Source: Clostridiaceae bacterium
GTDB lineage: Bacteria; Bacillota; Clostridia; Oscillospirales; Acutalibacteraceae
Direction: 5' to 3'
Assembly: GCA_016295355.1 (NCBI GenBank)
Contig: JAEDLK010000019.1
Coordinates: 1-30,583, forward strand
DNA: 30,583 nt
Positions 23,794-30,583 of this stretch are shown here, piece after piece. The notes below the pieces were generated by a model. The model saw only the letters and a list, made by a program, of their open reading frames with translations, did no database searches and was not told the origin of the DNA. A program made the position numbers and the translations under genes. Each line of letters opens with the position of its first letter. Positions within the stretch are counted from its first letter, which is position 1.

Positions 23794-25614
23794 ATGGCTA
23801 AGATTGAACAGTTAAGAAACATTGCAATTATTGCTCATGTTGACCATGGCAAAACCACTTTGGTTGATCAAATGCTCAAGCAAAGCGGCACCTTCCGTTC
23901 TAACGAACAGGTCAACGAACGAGTTATGGACTCAAATGATTTGGAGCGTGAACGCGGCATCACCATCCTTTCCAAGACCACCAGCGTTACCTATAAAGAC
24001 ATTCGAATTAATATTGTTGACACGCCGGGCCATGCCGATTTCGGTGGAGAAGTGGAACGCATTTTAATGATGGTTGACGGCGTTCTGTTGCTTGTGGACG
24101 CTTTTGAAGGTTGTATGCCTCAAACTCGTTTTGTGCTGAAAAAAGCATTAGCGTTGGGTAAAAAAGCCATTGTGGTTGTCAACAAAATCGACCGCCCTAT
24201 GGCAAGACCGGCCGAAGTGGTGGATGAAGTGCTGGATTTGTTTATTGAATTGGGCGCTGATGATAATCAAATTGAATTTCCGGTGGTCTATGCCTCCGGT
24301 CGTGATGGGTATGCTTCGTTAGATCCTAATGAAATGGGCACCGACTTGCAACCGCTGTTTGACACCATTGTCAATGAAATTGATTGCCCCGAAGGCGATC
24401 CGGAGGGCCCACTGCAGATTTTGTTTTCCAATATTGAATATGACGATTATTTGGGTCGTATCGGCGTTGGCCGTGTAGAACGCGGTACGGCTCATACGGG
24501 TGAATCGGTTATTTTGAGTCACCGTGACGGCACAACCAGCCGGGTTCATATTCAAAAGCTGTTCCGGATTGAGGGCTTAAAGCGTAAAGAAATTGAATCT
24601 GCCTCGGTCGGTCATTTGATTCAGGTAGCCGGTATGCCGGATTTGAACATCGGAGAGACAGCCTGCGATCCTTCCTGTGTTGAACCGCTGCCTTTTGTCA
24701 AAATTGATGAACCGACCCTTTCCATGAACTTTATGGTTAACAATTCGCCCTTTGCCGGTCAGGACGGTAAATTCGTAACCTCACGCAACCTGCGAGATCG
24801 CCTTTTCAAAGAGGTGGAGACCAATGTGAGCATGCGTGTTGAAGAAACCGATTCGGCCGACACCTACAAGGTTTCAGGCCGTGGCGAATTGCATTTATCT
24901 ATTTTGATTGAAACCATGCGCCGCCAAGGCTATGAATTCCAGGTTTCACCGCCTACGGTTATTTATAAGATGGAAAACGGCGTAAAGATGGAACCGATGG
25001 AGTTGTTGATGATTGAGGTACCGGAGGAATATGTCGGCGCTGTGATGGAACGGCTCGGCACCCGTAAAGCTGAAATTCGCAATATGGGCACCCGTGACGG
25101 CGGCACCTCTCACCTTGAATTCCTCATTCCGGCGCGTGGACTTCTCGGCTTTAGGTCTCAGTTTTTAACCGATACCAACGGTAACGGTATCATGAGCCAT
25201 GTCTTTAACGGATACGAACCGTTCAAGGGAGACATTGATCAACGCAACACCGGCTCACTGGTTGTCTATGAAACCGGCGAATCTACCGGTTACGGTCTCT
25301 TTAACACACAGAGCCGAGGTCGTTTGTTTATCGGCCCGGGCGTGCCGGTATACGAGGGTATGATTGTCGGTGAAACGCCGAAAAACGAAGACATTGTCTG
25401 CAATGTTTGTAAGAAGAAGCAGATGACCAATACCCGTGCCGCCGGCAGCGATGAAGCCTTACGCTTGACACCGCCGAGCATCATGAGCCTTGAACAGTCA
25501 TTGGAATTCATCAAGGATGATGAGTTAGTCGAGGTCACACCGCACCATATTCGCCTGCGCAAACGGATTCTGAACAAAGAGGCCCGTATGAAAGCCGAAG
25601 CCAGAAAAAAATGA
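23794..25614 (+). CDS. typA: Ribosome-associated GTPase TypA/BipA
   Basis: Translation-factor-like GTPase that binds the ribosome and helps in assembly and in stress or cold adaptation. It has 606 residues, full length. GTPase motifs: G1 AHVDHGKTT (about 14-22), G2 region RERGITILSKTTS, G3 VDTPGHADFGGEVER, G4 NKIDRP (about 131-136). The EF-G-like domains follow (GRIGVGRVERGT, then SGRGELHLSILIETMRRQGY), and the TypA-specific C-terminal part has GLLGFRSQFLTDTNGNGIM. The start ATG follows GGGAAG. Its promoter is a perfect sigma-A consensus, which suggests high steady expression. It overlaps the exonuclease gene by 4 bases. Confidence 0.97.
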   Translation: MAKIEQLRNIAIIAHVDHGKTTLVDQMLKQSGTFRSNEQVNERVMDSNDLERERGITILSKTTSVTYKDIRINIVDTPGHADFGGEVERILMMVDGVLLLVDAFEGCMPQTRFVLKKALALGKKAIVVVNKIDRPMARPAEVVDEVLDLFIELGADDNQIEFPVVYASGRDGYASLDPNEMGTDLQPLFDTIVNEIDCPEGDPEGPLQILFSNIEYDDYLGRIGVGRVERGTAHTGESVILSHRDGTTSRVHIQKLFRIEGLKRKEIESASVGHLIQVAGMPDLNIGETACDPSCVEPLPFVKIDEPTLSMNFMVNNSPFAGQDGKFVTSRNLRDRLFKEVETNVSMRVEETDSADTYKVSGRGELHLSILIETMRRQGYEFQVSPPTVIYKMENGVKMEPMELLMIEVPEEYVGAVMERLGTRKAEIRNMGTRDGGTSHLEFLIPARGLLGFRSQFLTDTNGNGIMSHVFNGYEPFKGDIDQRNTGSLVVYETGESTGYGLFNTQSRGRLFIGPGVPVYEGMIVGETPKNEDIVCNVCKKKQMTNTRAAGSDEALRLTPPSIMSLEQSLEFIKDDELVEVTPHHIRLRKRILNKEARMKAEARKK

Positions 25615-26516
25615 CGCCGATTATTATTCTTGATTTAGAATGGGACAGCGCTTACTGCATTAAGCAGCACCGATTTGTTAATCAAATTATTCAGATCGGT
25701 GCCGTCAAGCTCAACGAACAACTGGAAATTGTCGATTCGTTCAATGAAATCGTTCGTTCCTCTATTACGAAAAAGTTAAGTAAACGGTTTATTGAGTTGA
25801 CCGGCATCACCACCGAAATGATGCTTGGTGGAATTTCATTAACCGACGCTTTTCTGCGGTATAATCGGTGGATTGGCTCACAGGCCTTGACCATGACTTG
25901 GAGCACCTCCGATCTATACACCCTAATTGAGAACAAGAAATTTCTGTTGCCTAAGGGTGTGTCGTTCCGTCTGGGGCGATATATGGATTTGCAAAGCTTT
26001 GTGCAAAACGAAATGCGTGCCATCGGTCTTGAATTCGTGTCCCAAATTTCGCTTTCTCATGCCGCCGAACTTTTGGGCATCACCTTTGATGATATTGATC
26101 TTCACAAGGCACAGGATGATTGCATCTTATCAGCTAAGTTGTTAAAAAGGTTTTATGATCCCGAGAAGATTAAACCGTATATTCGTAATACGGATGACCC
26201 GGAATTCTACCGCCGATTAACCTTCAAGTCCTACACATTGACCAATATCCGGGATGATGCGATTAAGCCGGAATCCTTACAGTTTGATTGTGATCAATGC
26301 GGCCACCGTGCCAAATGTGTCACCGGATGGAAATACCGAAACGGTTGGTTCGCAGCAAATTTTCGCTGTTCTTATTGTAAGAGAGCCTTTATCGGTCGCA
26401 TTTCCTTTAAGAAAACCTATGATGATTTATTGATTAAACGACGCATTGTCGATGTGAAACCGGTTGAAAAGAATCATGATAAACAATCTGTGCAAACAGT
26501 GTCCGAGAAATTGTAA
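25611..26516 (+). CDS. DEDDh 3'-5' exonuclease with C-terminal zinc ribbon
   Basis: Probable RNA or DNA 3'-5' exonuclease. It has 301 residues. The exonuclease domain (about 1-185) starts with IIILDLEWD (acidic pair Asp8, Glu10), has LTGITTEMM in the typical place, and ends in DIDLHKAQDDC, where the His and the Asp five residues on complete the DEDDh set. Residues about 226-256 carry two CxxC pairs (CDQC, CSYC), a likely zinc ribbon that could bind nucleic acid. The tail is basic. I do not know a named member with this exact layout; KapD-like exonucleases have only the first domain. It overlaps typA by 4 bases (ATGA), so it is co-translated with it, and overlaps the next gene by about 40 bases. 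Confidence 0.85.
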   Translation: MTPIIILDLEWDSAYCIKQHRFVNQIIQIGAVKLNEQLEIVDSFNEIVRSSITKKLSKRFIELTGITTEMMLGGISLTDAFLRYNRWIGSQALTMTWSTSDLYTLIENKKFLLPKGVSFRLGRYMDLQSFVQNEMRAIGLEFVSQISLSHAAELLGITFDDIDLHKAQDDCILSAKLLKRFYDPEKIKPYIRNTDDPEFYRRLTFKSYTLTNIRDDAIKPESLQFDCDQCGHRAKCVTGWKYRNGWFAANFRCSYCKRAFIGRISFKKTYDDLLIKRRIVDVKPVEKNHDKQSVQTVSEKL

Positions 26517-27369
26517 TACCCGACGGCAGGATGCGTCTGCCGCCGGGTATTGCCGTATGCCGGCTTCTCCCGTGATTGCCCGTGCGGCCTTACATTTTTG
26601 GGAAGAACCCTGCATCAGCGGAACAAACGGTTCGGGAACCATCTTTTTCAGCGGCTGCTCTCTGCGATGTGTGTTCTGCCAAAATGCGCAGATCAGTCAT
26701 GGCGGACAGGGCCTACCAATCAGCATTGAACGGTTGGCGGTAATCATGAAGGAATTAGAGCAAGCCGGTGCTCATAACATCAACATTGTCAATCCGACCC
26801 ACTATTATGAGGTTATTAAAGAGGCATTATCACTCTATCGGCCGAGCATCCCGCTTGTATATAACAGCGGCGGTTACGATTGTCTTCGAGTGGCCGATGA
26901 AGATTTATTTGATATATACCTCATAGATTGTAAATTTATCACACCGCAAAAATCCGCTCGGTACTGTGGGGCGGCTGATTATTTTTCTGTCTGCTCAGCT
27001 CTATTAAAAGCATTGTATGAACGCATTGGCCAAGGCATAACGGATGAAAACAGAATCATGCAGCGGGGACTCATGATTCGTCATTTGTTGATGCCCGGCA
27101 TGACCAATGAGGCCATACGAATAATCAACTGGGTGGCCAAGTATGCCCACGATGCGACTTTCAGTCTAATGGCGCAATATCTGCCATGCGGGAAGGCAGC
27201 CGATTACCCGGAAATCAACCGTCGCATCACACAACGAGAGTATGATAAGGTCTGTGACGCTCTTTTTGAAGCCGACCTACCTCATGTCTATTTACAAGAG
27301 CGTTCCAGTGCCAAGGATTGTTATATTCCTTCCTTTAATGGGGAAGGCGTGCTTAAAAGAATAGAGTAG
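26476..27369 (+). CDS. Radical SAM protein, PflX-like (COG1313 type)
   Basis: Radical SAM enzyme related to pyruvate formate-lyase activating enzyme homologues of the PflX group; substrate unknown. It has 298 residues. The N-terminal cysteine set LCKQCPRNC plus GYC (about 6-27) is a family mark and may bind a second iron-sulfur cluster. The radical SAM motif is CSLRCVFC (about 61-68, CxxxCxxC), followed by SAM-binding features such as LVYNSGGYD. A TTG at 26464 could also start the frame, but the ATG at 26476 gives the usual short N-terminus; neither has a strong SD, and both lie inside the end of the exonuclease gene, so translation is probably coupled. No glycyl-radical enzyme is encoded nearby. 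Confidence 0.88.
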   Translation: MINNLCKQCPRNCNTRRQDASAAGYCRMPASPVIARAALHFWEEPCISGTNGSGTIFFSGCSLRCVFCQNAQISHGGQGLPISIERLAVIMKELEQAGAHNINIVNPTHYYEVIKEALSLYRPSIPLVYNSGGYDCLRVADEDLFDIYLIDCKFITPQKSARYCGAADYFSVCSALLKALYERIGQGITDENRIMQRGLMIRHLLMPGMTNEAIRIINWVAKYAHDATFSLMAQYLPCGKAADYPEINRRITQREYDKVCDALFEADLPHVYLQERSSAKDCYIPSFNGEGVLKRIE

Positions 27370-27379
27370 GGAAATGCCC

Positions 27380-27571
27380 ATGGCAGAACACCCAACGATC
27401 AATAGCGAATAATAAAGATCAGAAAGCGACCATCTATTTGCCGATTAGCACAGAAACAGCCGAAACAATCGCCTGTTATAAGAGCTAAAACGAACCGTCA
27501 ATGACCGACCAAAACAGGGAAGAGCCTTTATTAAATGACCATTTGAATCGCTTTTATTATCACGATTCCTG
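27380..27571 (+). pseudogene. Possible decayed small gene after the radical SAM gene
   Basis: In the 383-base gap before pckA, an ATG at 27380 (preceded by TAGGGA) opens MAEHPTINSE and stops at once. One base later the frame starting at 27411 continues NKDQKATIYLPISTETAETI, meets a TAA at 27486, and then runs on in the same frame with NEPSMTDQNREEPLLNDHLN to a TGA at 27569-27571. Together they would give about 62 residues with one frameshift and one internal stop. The codon choice looks like that of the neighbours, but the pieces are short and may be chance. No family is recognised. No clear terminator was found in this gap. Confidence 0.3.
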
Positions 27572-27696
27572 ACTCGGTTGGGATAAAAAAAGCACTGATC
27601 TTGAAAATATGTGACAGAATTTCGCCGTCATTTCTTTTTCTTTTTGACAATCGGTAAAAAGTTCACAAATCAGCCATATTTTTTTTGTGATTTGGC

Positions 27697-27724
27697 TTGT
27701 AATATTTGGAATTTATAGTATAAT
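27697..27724 (+). promoter_or_regulatory. Promoter of pckA
   Basis: TTGTAA at 27697-27702 and TATAAT at 27719-27724 with a 16-base spacer, 28 bases before the start codon. The leader is too short for a riboswitch. No clear CcpA-type operator was seen. Confidence 0.65.
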
Positions 27725-27752
27725 AATACGGTAAGTAATTTTAGGAGGCAAC

Positions 27753-29321
27753 ATGGAAATGCTAAGTCTTGAAAATTTGGGAATCTTAAATCCCACTGTT
27801 GTACATCGCAATCTGACTCCGGCTCAGTTGACCGAGGCCGCTCTTCGCAGAGGAGAAGGCACTCTCAGCAACACCGGTGCTTTGGTGGTAAAGACCGGCA
27901 AGTATACCGGCCGTTCCGCCAATGATAAGTTCATCGTGGACTCAAAGGGCGTACATGATGAAATCGCTTGGGGCAAGGTGAATAAGCCTATATCACAGGA
28001 GCGCTTTGACGCATTGTATTCCAAAATGATTGCCTATTTGCAGAATCGTGAATTGTTTGTATTCGACGGCTTTGCCGGTGCCGATACCAAGTACACCAAG
28101 TGCTTCCGCATCGTTAACGAGTTGGCTTCTCAGAATATGTTTATTCATCAGCTTCTGCGTCGTCCGACTGCTGAAGATTTGAAGACCTTCACACCTGACT
28201 ATACCATCATTGCCGCTCCGGGCTTTAAGTGTAATCCGTCGGTTGACGGCACTAACAGCGAAGCTGCGATCATGATTGATTATGAAAAGCATTTGGTGCT
28301 GATTGCCGGTACTCAGTACGCCGGCGAAATCAAAAAGTCTGTTTTCTCGGTGATGAACTATGTGTTGCCGAAGGAAGGCGTTTTCCCGATGCATTGCTCT
28401 GCCAACATGGGCAAAGACGGCGATACCGCTGTGTTCTTCGGTCTTTCCGGCACCGGCAAAACCACTCTTTCTGCCGATCCAAACCGTCAACTTATCGGCG
28501 ATGACGAGCACGGTTGGGCTGACGATTCTGTCTTCAACTTCGAGGGCGGTTGCTATGCCAAGTGCATTAACCTCTCCCCGACAGGCGAGCCGGAAATCTA
28601 CAACGCCATTCGCTTCGGTGCTTTGGTAGAAAATGTTGTCATGGATCCCGATACCCGTGAGTTTGACTTTGATGACGATTCCTTGGCTGTCAACAGCCGC
28701 GTAGGTTATCCCGTTGAATATATCCCGAATGCCGAACTGTCCGGTATGTCCACCAGCGTTCCGAAAACTGTTATTTTCCTGACAGCTGACGCTTACGGCG
28801 TTTTACCTCCGATCTCCAAACTGGATAAAAACCAGGCTATGTATTATTTCGTTTCCGGTTTCACCTCCAAGCTGGCCGGTACCGAAATTGGCATTAAAGA
28901 ACCGGTTCCGACCTTCTCGACCTGCTTTGGCGAGCCTTTCTTACCGTTGGATCCTTCCATTTATGCCGCTATGCTGGCTGAAAAGGTTGAAAAGGCCGGC
29001 GCCAGCGTTTACCTGGTCAATACCGGTTGGAATGGCACCGGTAAGCGTACTAAGTTGGCTTACACCCGCGCGATGGTAACCGCTGCTTTGAACGGTGAAC
29101 TGAACAATGCCACCTTCGTGACCGATCCGTATTTCGGTGTGGCTGTTCCGACCAGTTGCACAGGCGTTCCGGAAGAGCTTCTTATCCCGGCCAACACCTG
29201 GGAAGACAAGGAAAAATACGCACAGACCGCTAAAAAGCTGGCAAACTCCTTTGTGGAGAACTTTAAGAAGTACACCCACATGTCTGAGGACGTTGTCAAC
29301 GCCGGTCCTAAAGCTGAATAA
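27753..29321 (+). CDS. pckA: Phosphoenolpyruvate carboxykinase (ATP)
   Basis: Interconverts oxaloacetate and PEP with ATP/ADP; in gut anaerobes it often runs toward oxaloacetate to fix CO2 and make ATP, but the direction here is inference. It has 522 residues, full length for the ATP-type enzyme. The substrate region has TGKYTGRSANDKFIV (Arg in GRS), and the kinase-1a motif is FGLSGTGKTTLSAD (about 229-242). The metal-binding kinase-2 region DDEHGW follows, and then NFEGGCYAKCINLS and VNTGWNGTGKRTKLAYTRAM. The SD AGGAGG is 4 bases from the first ATG and 10 from a second at 27759, so either could be used. Its codons favour C- and T-ending forms more strongly than its neighbours, fitting a highly expressed gene. 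A strong terminator follows. Confidence 0.97.
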   Translation: MEMLSLENLGILNPTVVHRNLTPAQLTEAALRRGEGTLSNTGALVVKTGKYTGRSANDKFIVDSKGVHDEIAWGKVNKPISQERFDALYSKMIAYLQNRELFVFDGFAGADTKYTKCFRIVNELASQNMFIHQLLRRPTAEDLKTFTPDYTIIAAPGFKCNPSVDGTNSEAAIMIDYEKHLVLIAGTQYAGEIKKSVFSVMNYVLPKEGVFPMHCSANMGKDGDTAVFFGLSGTGKTTLSADPNRQLIGDDEHGWADDSVFNFEGGCYAKCINLSPTGEPEIYNAIRFGALVENVVMDPDTREFDFDDDSLAVNSRVGYPVEYIPNAELSGMSTSVPKTVIFLTADAYGVLPPISKLDKNQAMYYFVSGFTSKLAGTEIGIKEPVPTFSTCFGEPFLPLDPSIYAAMLAEKVEKAGASVYLVNTGWNGTGKRTKLAYTRAMVTAALNGELNNATFVTDPYFGVAVPTSCTGVPEELLIPANTWEDKEKYAQTAKKLANSFVENFKKYTHMSEDVVNAGPKAE

Positions 29322-29336
29322 TAATATCCAAAAGAC

Positions 29337-29367
29337 CAGTCCCGTATATTTGTACGGGACTGTTTTT
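29337..29367 (+). terminator. Terminator of pckA
   Basis: CAGTCCCGTA at 29337-29346 and TACGGGACTG at 29353-29362 form a perfect 10-bp stem with a 6-base loop, followed by five T. It ends 17 bases before the next start codon. Confidence 0.9.
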
Positions 29368-29384
29368 GAAGAAAGGAAAAACCT

Positions 29385-29933
29385 ATGCTCGATATAATTG
29401 CTTCTGACTTACACGGTTCTGCCGCCTGTGTTGGCAAACTGGCGAAAGCCATTGAGCGTGATCAGCCTCGATCCATTTATCTTCTCGGTGATATTTTGTA
29501 TCACGGTCCGCGCAATGCCTTGCCGGAGGACTACAATCCGTCGGCTGTCATTGAATTACTGGCACCGTATGCAGACCGCATCTTTGCTGTGCGTGGTAAT
29601 TGTGACAGCGAAGTTGACCAAATGGTTTTGCCATTTCCAATGATGGCTGATTATGCGTTGCTCAATTGGTGTCACCGTCGTGTGTTTATGACACACGGAC
29701 ACATATATCACCCGAATAATCTACCAAAACTCTCCACCGGTGATATTTTACTGACTGGGCATACCCATGTTGCCGCACATAAAATATTACAACAGGGAAT
29801 TCTGTATCTTAATCCCGGTTCGGTTTCCATCCCGAAGGAAAACACCGGCTTCGGGTATATGACCTTTGATGGGCAAACAGTCAGGCGAAAGAGCTTAGTA
29901 GGGCAGACTGAGTGGGAGATTGCGCTTGAATAG
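29385..29933 (+). CDS. YfcE/MJ0936-family metallophosphodiesterase
   Basis: Small two-metal phosphoesterase. It has 182 residues, almost the length of E. coli YfcE. All metal-binding motifs are present in order: SDLHG (about 7-11), LGDILYHGPRN (about 34-44), RGNCDS (about 70-75), MTHGH (about 102-106) and LTGHTHV (about 122-128), followed by LNPGSVSIPKE. Substrate is unknown; relatives cleave artificial phosphodiesters and some are linked to nucleotide or RNA metabolism. The SD GAAAGGA precedes the ATG. No separate promoter is evident between the pckA terminator and the start, so it may depend on read-through from pckA. A T-run follows its stop, but I see no clear stem. Confidence 0.9.
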   Translation: MLDIIASDLHGSAACVGKLAKAIERDQPRSIYLLGDILYHGPRNALPEDYNPSAVIELLAPYADRIFAVRGNCDSEVDQMVLPFPMMADYALLNWCHRRVFMTHGHIYHPNNLPKLSTGDILLTGHTHVAAHKILQQGILYLNPGSVSIPKENTGFGYMTFDGQTVRRKSLVGQTEWEIALE

Positions 29934-30027
29934 TTTTTTTCGTTGTCCAAAGTCCATCCACCGATTATTCTAAGTTCAATTTTCAAAAACAGAGAACCTA
30001 CAAACGGTATGAGCACCCGGTAAATAC

Positions 30028-30056
30028 TTGACAAGCCTACGGCAATCTGCTAAAAT
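30028..30056 (+). promoter_or_regulatory. Strong promoter of the small orphan gene
   Basis: TTGACA at 30028-30033, a 17-base spacer and TAAAAT at 30051-30056, with TGC in front of the -10 (extended -10). Only one position differs from consensus. Confidence 0.75.
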
Positions 30057-30083
30057 GTAGATCAGTTATTTTGAAAGGGAAGT

Positions 30084-30422
30084 ATGAATATGTTTGAAAT
30101 CAGCTATGATGATGAAGCAAAGTTCTGTGAGTACTGTGAAACACATCATGTATATAAAGGAAGCCAGTATGTATTTACCTTTGATAATCGCTTTTTGATA
30201 TACTACTATAAACGGCGTGAAAAATATGATTATATTGCATTAGATACAACGACCGGTTTAGGCTCCGAATTTGTTACCACGGACTATAAGTATAAGAAAA
30301 ACGAGTTTGATACCTTAGTGCCTAAAATTTTGAATGCCATTAAATATACCGGCGAATTAAGATATTTAACGGCACAAAGCACACAACCAAAGCCTGCACA
30401 AGAAGAACCTGTCCAGGCTTAA
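30084..30422 (+). CDS. Small hypothetical protein
   Basis: A 112-residue protein with no recognised family. There is no signal peptide or membrane segment. The first ~95 residues have alternating beta-type stretches rich in Tyr and Phe (KGSQYVFTFDNRFLIYYYKR, YDYIALDTTTGLGSEFVTTD); the last ~18 are Pro/Gln/Glu-rich and look disordered. The start ATG at 30084 has AAAGGGAAG upstream; a second ATG two codons on is also possible. A strong promoter lies just upstream, so it forms its own transcription unit. The gene has higher AT content than pckA and the phosphodiesterase gene. I cannot suggest a function. Confidence 0.75.
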   Translation: MNMFEISYDDEAKFCEYCETHHVYKGSQYVFTFDNRFLIYYYKRREKYDYIALDTTTGLGSEFVTTDYKYKKNEFDTLVPKILNAIKYTGELRYLTAQSTQPKPAQEEPVQA

Positions 30423-30486
30423 AGGTTTTAAGCTGTTCGTGATGTATGGCTTTCGTATTTTTAATCACAATTTTTGTGCCAAATTG

Positions 30487-30516
30487 AACGGTTCTTCCAA
30501 AAGGGAGAGCCGTTTT
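30487..30516 (+). terminator. Hairpin with short T tail after the orphan gene
   Basis: AACGGTTCTTCC at 30487-30498 pairs with GGGAGAGCCGTT at 30503-30514 (two G-T pairs, loop AAAA), followed by TT. It lies 65 bases past the orphan-gene stop. The tail is short, and the 3' arm contains AAGGGAG, a good SD for the ATG at 30517. So it may be a terminator, an SD-hiding hairpin, or both. Confidence 0.5.
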
Positions 30517-30583
30517 ATGAATCGATTGAATTATACAAAATCAATGTTTTGTATAATTGAGGGAAGGGACTCAATAGAGAATA
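30517..30583 (+). CDS. Possible start of a gene running off the window
   Basis: An ATG at 30517, 9 bases after AAGGGAG, opens a frame with no stop to the window edge (22 codons, MNRLNYTKSMFCIIEGRDSI then EN). The length is too short to be sure it is coding, and the DNA also holds a perfect palindrome that may be the real feature here. A different gene starting just beyond the edge, using GAGGGAAGGG at 30559-30568 as SD, is an alternative. Confidence 0.3.
   Translation, partial: MNRLNYTKSMFCIIEGRDSIEN
30529..30558. repeat. Perfect 12-bp palindrome with a 6-base centre
   Basis: AATTATACAAAA at 30529-30540 is the exact reverse complement of TTTTGTATAATT at 30547-30558. Each arm includes a TATAAT-like box on one strand. 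It could be an operator for a dimeric regulator, a pair of facing -10 boxes, or an RNA hairpin. Confidence 0.6.

Noticed and set aside
1..30583. CRISPR arrays, insertion sequences, prophage or integrative elements
   Set aside because: No spaced direct repeats, transposase, integrase, or phage structural genes were seen on either strand.

Overview
The window looks like chromosomal, mostly housekeeping DNA from a low-to-mid GC Firmicute of the class Clostridia, probably an uncultured gut-type Oscillospirales relative. That placement is inference from gene content and order (a DUF5711-like protein, a CvpA protein and a ClpE-like ATPase in a row; an ECF module followed by truA; sigma-A type promoters; strong SD sites; GTG and TTG starts). 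No marker gene pins the genus. There is no CRISPR array, insertion sequence, prophage or integrase.

Layout. (1) 1-1300 is a sparse, AT-rich stretch. It holds the last 28 codons of an unidentified gene, a long hairpin, a possible non-coding transcript that ends at a strong terminator, and a small membrane-protein gene broken by a one-base frameshift. (2) 1324-3203, minus strand, is a metal ABC transporter (permease and ATPase) preceded by a small lipoprotein with a Cys/His domain; no solute-binding protein gene is present. A back-to-back promoter pair separates it from uvrC (3311-5143, plus strand). (3) 5244-9101, minus strand, is a compact potABCD polyamine transporter operon whose genes overlap by 4 bases. 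Its promoter lies about 290 bases upstream, so the mRNA has a long leader with several possible helices, one of which covers part of the potA ribosome binding site.

(4) 9587-21661, plus strand, is a run of twelve co-directional genes: ruvC-ruvA-ruvB (Holliday junction processing), glmM (cell wall precursor), an RlmI-like methyltransferase, ecfA1-ecfA2-ecfT (energy-coupling module for vitamin or metal uptake, no S component here), truA, a DUF5711-like membrane-anchored protein, a CvpA-family membrane protein and a ClpE-like AAA+ unfoldase. Many joints overlap or are nearly touching. (5) 21706-21956 is a tRNA-Gly(TCC) / tRNA-Arg(TCT) pair with its own promoter and terminator.

(6) 22254-27369 holds a type-B carboxylesterase, then typA (BipA GTPase) driven by a perfect-consensus promoter buried in the end of the esterase gene, followed by overlapping genes for a DEDDh exonuclease with a C-terminal zinc ribbon and a PflX-like radical SAM protein. 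A possible decayed small gene follows. (7) 27753-30583 has pckA (ATP-type PEP carboxykinase), a YfcE-like phosphodiesterase, a small orphan gene with a near-consensus promoter, and at the edge a hairpin, a perfect 12-bp palindrome and perhaps the start of another gene.

I did not find a clear new multi-gene system. The observations most worth following are the pot leader RNA, the metal transporter with its odd lipoprotein, the broken genes at 629-1089 and 27380-27571, and the hairpin/palindrome pair at the right edge.
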